Assembly: GCF_937898475.1 (NCBI RefSeq)
Contig: NZ_CALEJS010000016.1
Span: forward strand, 558,001 to 622,000
Length of the DNA: 64,000 bases
Reading direction: 5' to 3'
DNA from: an uncultured Chitinophaga sp.
Lineage (GTDB): Bacteria > Bacteroidota > Bacteroidia > Chitinophagales > Chitinophagaceae
Numbering within the stretch: position 1 is the stretch's first letter; each line of letters starts with the position of its first letter. Positions 31,710 through 38,393 of the stretch are shown here, in pieces. A program made the translations under genes and the position numbers. The notes under the pieces are model-generated. The model did no database searches. It was not told the origin of the DNA and saw nothing but the letters and a program-made list of their open reading frames with translations.

Positions 31710-32306
31710 TCATCCCAGCAGGTTTTTCAACATATCACCCAGGCCGCCGGAAGAGGGCTGTTGTTGCTGTTGCTGTTGTTGCCGGGCGCCGGAAGAAAGC
31801 ATACCCATCAGGTCCTGCAGGTCAACATCGCCATCTCCATCCTTATCCAATCCGCCGCCGGCTAGCCTTCCAAGGATACCAGACAGGTCCAATCCCTGGG
31901 CTTTGCCACCGGTCAGTGAGTTAAGGATGCTTTGCAGGTTGAAGCTGTTGTCATTAGGATCATTGGTCTTTTTTACCAGGGACCCCAATACAGAGGGGAT
32001 GAGCGTGGCAGCGATCTTTGTGGCAGTGCCGGCGTCCAGGTTGAATTTCTGAAGAAGAGTGTCCACAAAATTGCCGGATATTCTGTTGACCACCGGGTTT
32101 TGCGGGTCGGGAGCCGATCCGGCGCCGCCCAGTAGACCTACTACCTGGCTGGCATTACCGTTGGCAATTTCTTCCTGCAGACCGGAAGCAATAGATGCAG
32201 TAGCAGCATTGATCACTGCATCATTCTGTTCATTGGGCACAATCGGGTTGTCTACCACCGGGCCCTGTGCCTGCTCTTTAACGAGACTGAGTAATTGTTC
32301 CAGCAT
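31710..32306 (-). CDS. DUF937 domain protein with EF-hand-like motif and polyglutamine run
   Basis: 198 residues from ATG 32306 (MLEQLLSLVKEQAQG). The N-terminal two thirds (NDAVINAATASIASGLQEEIANGNASQVVGLLGG and a second VNRISGNFVDTLLQKFNLDAGTATKIAATLIPSVLGSL repeat) is of the DUF937 type, a bacterial helical family of unknown function. Toward the end DKDGDGDVDLQDL reads as a canonical EF-hand/dockerin calcium loop (D, D, D, then acidic). A run of nine glutamines and Gly-rich GGLGDMLKNLLG ends the protein. No signal peptide. Ca-dependent assembly is possible but inferred. Confidence 0.72.
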   Translation of the reverse strand: MLEQLLSLVKEQAQGPVVDNPIVPNEQNDAVINAATASIASGLQEEIANGNASQVVGLLGGAGSAPDPQNPVVNRISGNFVDTLLQKFNLDAGTATKIAATLIPSVLGSLVKKTNDPNDNSFNLQSILNSLTGGKAQGLDLSGILGRLAGGGLDKDGDGDVDLQDLMGMLSSGARQQQQQQQQPSSGGLGDMLKNLLG

Positions 32307-32406
32307 GATGATATGGTTTGTGAGTCCTTTTGTTAAACAGGCTTTGCAACTAAATTGTTTAAGTGAGCCCCTGTTTACCCGGCACATCCATGGGTTATGA
32401 ACGTTA

Positions 32407-33471
32407 TCAGGCTCCCTGCTTCAGCTTTTCCGCGTTTTCGGCAAACTGGAGGGCTTCGATCATTTCATGGATATCTCCGTTCATGAAAGCATCGAGGTTG
32501 TAGATGGTCATCCCGATACGGTGATCTGTTACACGACCCTGAGGAAAGTTATAGGTACGGATCTTGGCGGAGCGGTCGCCGGTTGACACAAGGCTTTTAC
32601 GCTGGGAAGCGATAGCCTCTTCATGCCTGCGCACAGCGGCTTCGTATATACGGGTACGTAACATCTTCATGGCGATATCCCTGTTGGAGTGCTGGCTGCG
32701 GCCTTCCTGGCACTCTACCACCGTTCCTGTTGGAATGTGCGTAAGACGTACGGCAGATTCTGTTTTGTTTACGTGCTGACCACCTGCACCGGAGGAGCGG
32801 AAGGTATCCATTTTAATATCTGCCTCCCTTATTTCCACGTCAACTTCATCGGCTTCGGGCAGTACTGCCACCGTGGCGGCAGAAGTGTGCACCCGCCCTG
32901 AAGCTTCGGTAGCGGGCACGCGCTGTACGCGATGCACGCCAGACTCGAACTTGAGGATGCCATATACATCATCCCCGTTCACTTCAACGGCAACCTCTTT
33001 ATAACCGCCAACCGCCCCGGGGGTTTCGCTCATAATATTGGTGCTCCAGCCCCTGGTTTCACAGTAGCGCAGGTACATACGCAGCAGGTCGCCCGCAAAA
33101 AGAGCGGCTTCATCGCCCCCGGTGCCGCCCCGTATTTCGAGTATGGCATTTTTTTCGTCCTGGGGGTCTTTGGGGATCAGCAGGTTGCGGATCTCTGCCT
33201 CCTGCTCTTCTTTTTGCTGGTGCAACCCTTCTGTTTCTTCCTTAGCCAGCTCCCGCATTTCTTCATCCCCGCTTTCCAGGGCTTCCTTGTTAAAAGCAAT
33301 AGCGTCAAGCAGCTTGCGATAGGCATCGTAGGCCTTCACTACCTTTTCCAGCTGCCTGTACTCCTTACTCAGCTTACTAAACTGCTTGTTATCGCTTACT
33401 ATCTCCGGGTTGGTCAGCGCCAGGGCTACCTGATCAAACCGGCCTTTTATCGCTTCAAGTTTATCTATCAT
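32407..33471 (-). CDS. prfA: Peptide chain release factor 1
   Basis: 354 residues, standard length. Recognises UAA/UAG with the tripeptide PAT (VPATEASGRVHTS) and hydrolyses peptidyl-tRNA with the GGQ in SSGAGGQHVNKTESAVRLTH. The N-terminal DIRxx region and C-terminal domain are intact. A consensus -7 box at 33510-33517 leaves a leader of about 33 bases that contains a 6-bp stem (TCCCGG/CCGGGA, 33490-33506) with a 5-base loop. Confidence 0.96.
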   Translation of the reverse strand: MIDKLEAIKGRFDQVALALTNPEIVSDNKQFSKLSKEYRQLEKVVKAYDAYRKLLDAIAFNKEALESGDEEMRELAKEETEGLHQQKEEQEAEIRNLLIPKDPQDEKNAILEIRGGTGGDEAALFAGDLLRMYLRYCETRGWSTNIMSETPGAVGGYKEVAVEVNGDDVYGILKFESGVHRVQRVPATEASGRVHTSAATVAVLPEADEVDVEIREADIKMDTFRSSGAGGQHVNKTESAVRLTHIPTGTVVECQEGRSQHSNRDIAMKMLRTRIYEAAVRRHEEAIASQRKSLVSTGDRSAKIRTYNFPQGRVTDHRIGMTIYNLDAFMNGDIHEMIEALQFAENAEKLKQGA

Positions 33472-33509
33472 AATTATCTTTGAAAATCATCCCGGGGTAG
33501 CCGGGAGTG

Positions 33510-33517
33510 CAAAATTA
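33510..33517 (-). promoter_or_regulatory. -7 box of prfA
   Basis: Exact TAATTTTG on the minus strand followed by CACTCCC, 39 bases upstream of the ATG. No good -33. Confidence 0.45.
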
Positions 33518-33573
33518 ACATCATTTACGCTGAATAAAATTTGATTTTTAATTATAAACCATCCGAAACGGAC

Positions 33574-34731
33574 ATGCCCGAACCTATAAAATTAAGCGGC
33601 AGGGAACTATTTGACGGAACACGCTTACTAGGCGATGATAAAGTACTGGTGCTTGATACCGGAGGCACCATACTGGATATTGTGGACAAAGCGGCAGCAG
33701 GTGAGGGCGTACAGGAGCTGGATGGCATGTTGTGCCCTGGTTTCATCAATACCCATTGCCACCTGGAGCTATCCCATATGCAGGGCCTGATTCCTGAAAA
33801 AACCGGGCTACCCGCATTTCTTACAGCGGTAATGACGCAGCGGGGCGATCACAATGGCCCGGTTTCGGCAGCAGCAATGATGGAAGCAGCTGCCACCCGG
33901 ATGTGGGAGGAGGGCATTTCCGCCGTAGGCGATATCTGCAACGGCACCGCCACACTGGCCCATAAAAAGGGAAACCGCCTGTATTATCATTCCTTTATAG
34001 AATGCATGGGTTTTATAGATGCCGCGGCGGAAAAAAGATTTGAGCAAAGCATGGAGGTTTACCGCCAGTTCAGGGAGATCAACGGGGCGCTTCACAGCTG
34101 CTCTCTTGCGCCACATGCCCCCTATTCTGTAAGCGCTACCCTGTTTGGCCTGCTGGCCGCCTTGCCAGGCAATACGCCCCTTACCATACACAACCAGGAG
34201 ACCCCGGCAGAAAATGAGCTTTACCTTAGCAAAACAGGGCCTTTCCTGGACTTTTACCAGCATTTTGGTATGGATATCAGTGGTTTCAAGCCTTCTCTTA
34301 CCAGCAGCCTTAAAGCCTGTTTACCTTACCTTGATGGCAGCCCCTTGTTACTGGTGCATAACACCTTTACATCTGAAGAGGATATCCTGGCGGCCCGGCA
34401 GCGTACATTGCCTGTTTACTGGTGCCTTTGCCCACAGGCCAACCTTTATATTGAGAATCGCCTGCCGGATATTATGCTGCTGCGCCGCCAGCAGTGTACC
34501 CTCACACTTGGTACCGACAGCCTGGCTTCCAACCACCAGCTGTCTGTCTGGAAAGAGATACAGACCATACAACAGCATTTCCCCTCCATCCCGTTAACGG
34601 AAATACTGCAATGGGCCACACTGAACGGCGCAAAAGCGCTGGGTATAGCGGAACGTTATGGCAGTTTTGCCCCCGGGAAAAAACCAGGGGTGGTGCTGAT
34701 AGAACAGCACCAGTGTAAACGCCTGGTGTAG
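33574..34731 (+). CDS. Amidohydrolase family protein
   Basis: 385 residues from ATG 33574; a TTG at 33541 would add 11. Metal-dependent TIM-barrel hydrolase: NTHCHLELSH gives HxH metal ligands and the carboxylate, a histidine near HNQETPAENE, another in HNTFTSEED and the catalytic aspartate in LGTDSLASNHQLS. This order is that of the cytosine-deaminase/atrazine-chlorohydrolase branch, which deaminate or hydrolyse purine-like or guanidine-type substrates. Bacteroidota proteins of this type are often annotated as S-adenosylhomocysteine or methylthioadenosine deaminases, but no substrate can be told from sequence alone. Divergent from prfA. Confidence 0.82.
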   Translation: MPEPIKLSGRELFDGTRLLGDDKVLVLDTGGTILDIVDKAAAGEGVQELDGMLCPGFINTHCHLELSHMQGLIPEKTGLPAFLTAVMTQRGDHNGPVSAAAMMEAAATRMWEEGISAVGDICNGTATLAHKKGNRLYYHSFIECMGFIDAAAEKRFEQSMEVYRQFREINGALHSCSLAPHAPYSVSATLFGLLAALPGNTPLTIHNQETPAENELYLSKTGPFLDFYQHFGMDISGFKPSLTSSLKACLPYLDGSPLLLVHNTFTSEEDILAARQRTLPVYWCLCPQANLYIENRLPDIMLLRRQQCTLTLGTDSLASNHQLSVWKEIQTIQQHFPSIPLTEILQWATLNGAKALGIAERYGSFAPGKKPGVVLIEQHQCKRLV

Positions 34732-34787
34732 TACCCAGGGAGGTATGTGGAGGTTATATGGAGTGTAGGTTTCCTAAAGAGAACGGT

Positions 34788-34795
34788 TATTTTTG
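34788..34795 (+). promoter_or_regulatory. -7 box of the mscS-like gene
   Basis: Exact TATTTTTG followed by CACTC, 20 bases before the ATG at 34816. The same TATTTTTGCACTC string is upstream of alaS. Confidence 0.5.
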
Positions 34796-34815
34796 CACTC
34801 TGAATAACAAAATAA

Positions 34816-35907
34816 ATGAATACGTTTCTGGACCAGGTAATATTGGGCAACCCCGTACGCAATTACCTGATAATGGCGATCATTTTAATCGCCGTGTTCT
34901 CTGTAAAACGATACCTGTCAAAAGGTATTGCTTCGGGCGTTTATAGCTTTTTGAAACATTTATCTCCACAGATAGAGCGGGCAGAACTCACCAATTTGTT
35001 GTTACGCCCACTGGAGTATTTCCTGCTGCTGGTAACTTTTCTGCTGACGATAGAGCATTTCCATTTCCCGCCTGAACTGAACTTCAAGATCTATAACCAG
35101 TACAAGCTGAAAAACCTGGCAGACACCCTGCAGCAGATAGCCTTCTGCGTATGTATTTTGTGGATACTGCTGCGCCTTATTGACTTTGTGGCGCTGATAC
35201 TCGAAAAGCAGGCAGACCTGACGCCGGATATGACGGATAACCAGTTTGTCGTCTTTTTCCGGGATTTCTTTAAAGCCATTATTTCCATATTAGGCATTAT
35301 TGTTCTGATAAGGGTGTTATTTGGTTCTGAGCTGGTAAACAAGCTGATAGCAGGCCTTGGTATTGGTGCAGCAGCCCTTGCACTCGCCGCCAAGGAAAGT
35401 ATAGAGAACCTGATCGGCTCTTTCATTATCTTCTTTGACAAGCCTTTCCGGGTAGGAGACAGCGTTAAGGTAGACTCCTACCAGGGCACGGTAGAAAAGA
35501 TCGGTTTACGCAGCACGCGCATCCGCACACTGGAAAAGACCTTTGTTACGGTGCCTAACAAGAAGATGGTAGACAGCATTCTTGACAACCTTACACTGCG
35601 TACGCAACAGCGGGTAGCGCTGAAACTGGAGCTGCCTACTGAAACGCCTTCTGCTACCGTTATTCAATTACTGCGCGACATTCAGCAGCTCCTGGGCAGT
35701 AATAACAGCATACTGCCCGGGTATGTTGCGAACCTGCATGATTTTAACAAAGACACTTACCTGGTGCAGATCGTCTACAACACTTATATTATTGAAGGCG
35801 CACAATACGCCAGGCTGCGGGAATCCATTAACCTGGGCATTATACAACTGTTGGAGCAGCATGGTGTGAAACTTCCTACCACCAAGATCGAGATGACGGC
35901 AAATTAA
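34816..35907 (+). CDS. MscS-family mechanosensitive ion channel
   Basis: 363 residues with about four membrane helices (first 15-32; later 80-100, 115-135 and the pore helix near 180-200). The conserved MscS beta-domain follows: FDKPFRVGDSVKVDSYQGTVEKIGLRSTRIRTLEKTFVTVPNKKMVD (about 205-250). The pore-lining helix includes GIGAAALALAAKESIENLIGS. It releases solutes during hypo-osmotic shock. The gene ends 20 bases before a terminator that serves the convergent gene. Confidence 0.9.
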   Translation: MNTFLDQVILGNPVRNYLIMAIILIAVFSVKRYLSKGIASGVYSFLKHLSPQIERAELTNLLLRPLEYFLLLVTFLLTIEHFHFPPELNFKIYNQYKLKNLADTLQQIAFCVCILWILLRLIDFVALILEKQADLTPDMTDNQFVVFFRDFFKAIISILGIIVLIRVLFGSELVNKLIAGLGIGAAALALAAKESIENLIGSFIIFFDKPFRVGDSVKVDSYQGTVEKIGLRSTRIRTLEKTFVTVPNKKMVDSILDNLTLRTQQRVALKLELPTETPSATVIQLLRDIQQLLGSNNSILPGYVANLHDFNKDTYLVQIVYNTYIIEGAQYARLRESINLGIIQLLEQHGVKLPTTKIEMTAN

Positions 35908-35920
35908 CGAGGGGCTGGTA

Positions 35921-35958
35921 TAAAAAAAATGTGCTGATGAAAAATTCATCAGCACATT
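35921..35958 (-). terminator. Intrinsic terminator of the thioredoxin-fold gene
   Basis: 14-bp perfect stem AATGTGCTGATGAA (35928-35941) / TTCATCAGCACATT (35945-35958), 3-base loop, followed on the minus strand by eight T. Very strong for leftward transcription; it may also slow the mscS transcript. Confidence 0.88.
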
Positions 35959-35978
35959 GATATATGAGGATCGGCAGA

Positions 35979-36494
35979 TCAGTCGTCTCCTTTCTCTTTC
36001 TTGTCAGCTTTCAAAAGGATTTTTGCGATGTCTGCTTCGATAGATTCATCCACATTACCGGAGATGCGGCCCAGCTCCTTTCCTTCTTTCAATATGATGA
36101 AGGTGGGCACTCTTTTCAGCTTATATTCAACCGGTGCGCCGGTATCCAGTTTTTCATCTGCACCAAAGATCAGCATTTGTGTTTCCGGGCTGCCAGCCAG
36201 CACCATTACTTTATACAGCTGAGGGAACAGTACGCGGCTTTGTTGGTCCCAGGTACCTATCAAAGCCACAACATTGAACTTTTCGCGGTTAGACTTGATA
36301 TAGTTCAACATATTGTCGTTAGGTTGATATTTATTAACACCGGTATAGAACCAGGCATAGGCAGTATCGCTTGTTAAGGTTTTCAGATCCAATTTGCCTT
36401 TCAGTACCTTACCGCCGCTTCCTCCATTCTGCGCCCAGGCAAGGCTAACAAAAAATAACAGCGTTCCTCCCAGTAATAAAGTTTTTAATCGCAT
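35979..36494 (-). CDS. Secreted thioredoxin-fold protein lacking cysteines
   Basis: 171 residues from ATG 36494. Signal peptide 1-21. The fold looks thioredoxin-like: FNVVALIGTWDQQSRVLFPQLYKVMVLAG (the usual WCxxC strand-loop-helix), then VPTFIILKEGKELGRISG with the cis-proline. The active-site CxxC is replaced by W-D-Q-Q, and the protein contains no cysteine, so it cannot be a redox protein. A chaperone, ligand-binding or scaffold role is possible. The gene is flanked by the MerR regulator at its 5' side and a strong terminator at its 3' side. Confidence 0.78.
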   Translation of the reverse strand: MRLKTLLLGGTLLFFVSLAWAQNGGSGGKVLKGKLDLKTLTSDTAYAWFYTGVNKYQPNDNMLNYIKSNREKFNVVALIGTWDQQSRVLFPQLYKVMVLAGSPETQMLIFGADEKLDTGAPVEYKLKRVPTFIILKEGKELGRISGNVDESIEADIAKILLKADKKEKGDD

Positions 36495-36504
36495 AACCAT
36501 TTTT

Positions 36505-37059
36505 TTATAATTGATCTTTGAGTTCTGTCAGAAACCCTCTTACTTTAAGCAAAGCCTGTACCATTTCAAAATTCCGGGCGGCTAACTTTTTGTCTTCCCT
36601 GAGTTTTTGTTTTGCGCCTTCTATTGTATACTTCCTTTCCCGCAGCAGGTGATAGATCAGCTTCAGGTGCTGAATATCTTCTTGGCGGAACAGGCGATCC
36701 CCCTTGCGGTTCTTTTTGGGTTGCAGTATATCAAATTCGTTTTCCCAATAGCGGATGAGGGAGGTATTTACGCGGAACATGCCAGCTACTTCACTAATGG
36801 AGTAGTATTGTTTATCCAGCGTCATCTTGTCAAGTTCTTTCATCACATCTGTATCCTCACTTACTTCTTTCAAAGATTTACGCCCCCGCTTCTTTTTTTG
36901 CGGTACTGCAGATACGGTTACTGTTGTTTCTTCCGGAACAGCGGCCGCTTTTTCTGCTGCGGCAACCCTGGGCTGAGGCGGCGCTATGACTGCTACTGCG
37001 CTTGGCACCGTTGGCGGTGCTGGTTCCAGGGAGCCGAAAAGGTCCAATTGGTGCATCAT
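36505..37059 (-). CDS. MerR family transcriptional regulator
   Basis: 184 residues from ATG 37059 (a TTG at 37071 is less likely). N-terminal 60 residues are low-complexity and proline/alanine-rich, then a basic patch KKKRGRKSLKE. The MerR-type winged HTH is YYSISEVAGMFRVNTSLIRYWENEFDILQPKKNRKGDRLFRQEDIQHLKLIYHLL (about 86-142), followed by a coiled-coil-like dimerisation helix (EGAKQKLREDKKLAARNFEMVQALLKVRGFL). No effector-binding domain. In Bacteroidota such MerR-like regulators are common beside peptidase genes; its targets here are unknown. Immediately upstream of the thioredoxin-fold gene by 10 bases, likely co-transcribed. Confidence 0.82.
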   Translation of the reverse strand: MMHQLDLFGSLEPAPPTVPSAVAVIAPPQPRVAAAEKAAAVPEETTVTVSAVPQKKKRGRKSLKEVSEDTDVMKELDKMTLDKQYYSISEVAGMFRVNTSLIRYWENEFDILQPKKNRKGDRLFRQEDIQHLKLIYHLLRERKYTIEGAKQKLREDKKLAARNFEMVQALLKVRGFLTELKDQL

Positions 37060-37076
37060 GGCAGAAATCAATTAGG

Positions 37077-37146
37077 AGATTCCAAATTCCAAGTTCCGGA
37101 TTTCATAGCCCAAACGTCAAAAGCCAAGCCAAATTCCGGAAGCCCC
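37077..37146. repeat. Heptad repeat J (unit like AAATTCC, ten copies)
   Basis: Ten consecutive 7-mers: AGATTCC (37077), AAATTCC (37084), AAGTTCC (37091), GGATTTC (37098), ATAGCCC (37105), AAACGTC (37112), AAAAGCC (37119), AAGCCAA (37126), ATTCCGG (37133), AAGCCCC (37140). Longest single array in the window. Fills the spacer between merR and the M23 peptidase gene. Confidence 0.65.
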
Positions 37147-37164
37147 GGGCATATTAGCGGCAAA

Positions 37165-38136
37165 TTAATCAAAAGATTGATTACCAGACCTGGCAATCTT
37201 CAACATCCTGTCAAATTCTTCCGGAGAAAGATCATTAAAGAAAAAATATACAGGGTCTACCTTCTCCCCGTTCTTCATGACTTCGTAATGGCAATGGGGA
37301 CCGGTGGATTTTCCGGTACTGCCTACCCAGCCCAGCACATCGCCTCTTTTTACAGCCTGGCCATTCTTCACTTTAGTACGCAGCATATGGCCGTAGAGCG
37401 TTTTATAACCATATCCATGTCTTACTACCACGTGGTTGCCATAGCCTACGTCGCTGAGACTAGCTTCTTCCACCACTCCATCGCCGGTGGCGTAGATAGG
37501 TGTGCCGCTGGGAGCTGTAAAATCAAGACCGGCGTGAAATTTCACCGTTTTATATATAGGATCGATACGGTAGCCGAATCCGGAAGCGATGCGTTTCAGA
37601 TCTTTATTGGATACCGGCTGTATGGCAGGTATAGAGGCGAGCATCTTTTGTTTGTTCTTTACCAGGTCGTCTATCTCGCTGTAAGATTTTTCCTGCGACT
37701 TGATGCGGTTCATCAGTTCTTTCAGCAACATGGCCGTGCTGGCGATGATGTCGCTACTGGCGAAAGACTGGAGTTGCGCCAGCTCTTCGTCTTTTTCTAC
37801 CTTACCCGCACGGGTGCTGTCGGGAATCGGGGAAGCTTCAAATATCACCCGGTAGATCTGGTTATCGCGACGCTGCAATTCAACCAGCTGGCTTTTGGCC
37901 TCGTTCATACGGTGCTCCAGCGCCTCATACCGTTCCTTCATATTGTCAATCTCACGGCGCAGCGACTTTTCCTTGGGAGAATCCAGGAAGCGGTAGGATG
38001 CTGACAGAAAAAGGACGCCGGTAACAATGGCGGCCGATATAAACCCGAGGATCCGTAATATCTTGACCCGTACCGAAACTACGAGCTTCTCGTACTTCAG
38101 CGTCTGGGTATTATAGAAATATTTGACCTTCTTCAT
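37165..38136 (-). CDS. M23 family metallopeptidase (LytM-type), membrane anchored
   Basis: 323 residues. One membrane helix (about 27-48) followed by a coiled coil (about 57-85, KSLRREIDNMKERYEALEHRMNEAKSQL) and a C-terminal peptidase M23 domain. Zinc ligands are in HAGLDF (H...D) and GPHCHYEV (HxH), with YGNHVVVRHGYGYKTLYGHM between. Such anchored LytM proteins are peptidoglycan endopeptidases or, like EnvC, amidase activators; all three ligands are present, so catalysis is possible. Preceded by repeat F, which touches its start codon. Confidence 0.9.
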   Translation of the reverse strand: MKKVKYFYNTQTLKYEKLVVSVRVKILRILGFISAAIVTGVLFLSASYRFLDSPKEKSLRREIDNMKERYEALEHRMNEAKSQLVELQRRDNQIYRVIFEASPIPDSTRAGKVEKDEELAQLQSFASSDIIASTAMLLKELMNRIKSQEKSYSEIDDLVKNKQKMLASIPAIQPVSNKDLKRIASGFGYRIDPIYKTVKFHAGLDFTAPSGTPIYATGDGVVEEASLSDVGYGNHVVVRHGYGYKTLYGHMLRTKVKNGQAVKRGDVLGWVGSTGKSTGPHCHYEVMKNGEKVDPVYFFFNDLSPEEFDRMLKIARSGNQSFD

Positions 38137-38146
38137 TTGCAGCGCT

Positions 38147-38232
38147 TAGCTATTGACTTTTAGCTGCCAGCATCATGCATCCGCTCTTACACTCCCAACA
38201 GCTAAGAGCTAAACGCTAATGGCTAACAGCTT
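38147..38232. repeat. Heptad-periodic inverted repeat F (unit TAGCTNT)
   Basis: Left arm TAGCTAT (38147), TGACTTT (38154), TAGCTGC (38161), CAGCATC (38168). Right arm (38196-38232), read on the minus strand, gives TAGCCAT, TAGCGTT, TAGCTCT, TAGCTGT at 7-base steps. The same word in opposite orientation on the two sides makes a large stem-loop with an unrelated 25-base interior. Confidence 0.65.
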
Positions 38233-38233
38233 A

Positions 38234-38265
38234 TTTGAATAATCTTATAGGTTTCGATATTTTTG
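38234..38265 (+). promoter_or_regulatory. Promoter, probably of alaS
   Basis: TTTG at 38234-38237, 20 bases, then exact TATTTTTG at 38258-38265: the best match to the Bacteroidota consensus in this window. It leaves a leader of about 120 bases before the alaS ATG at 38394, with no gene in it. Confidence 0.65.
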
Positions 38266-38393
38266 CACTCCTTCCTGCAAACACAACCTAATTTGCTGGA
38301 ATAGCGGGGCGTGCAAAATACAAATTAACGGCAATTTTACACCAGACGCAATTTATATAGGTAAAAATACATATTAATAGGCTATAATATTTT

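Noticed and set aside
36607..38004. 465-codon rightward open frame across merR and M23 genes
   Set aside because: Antisense to two well-supported genes and crosses a heptad-repeat spacer; no recognisable domain.
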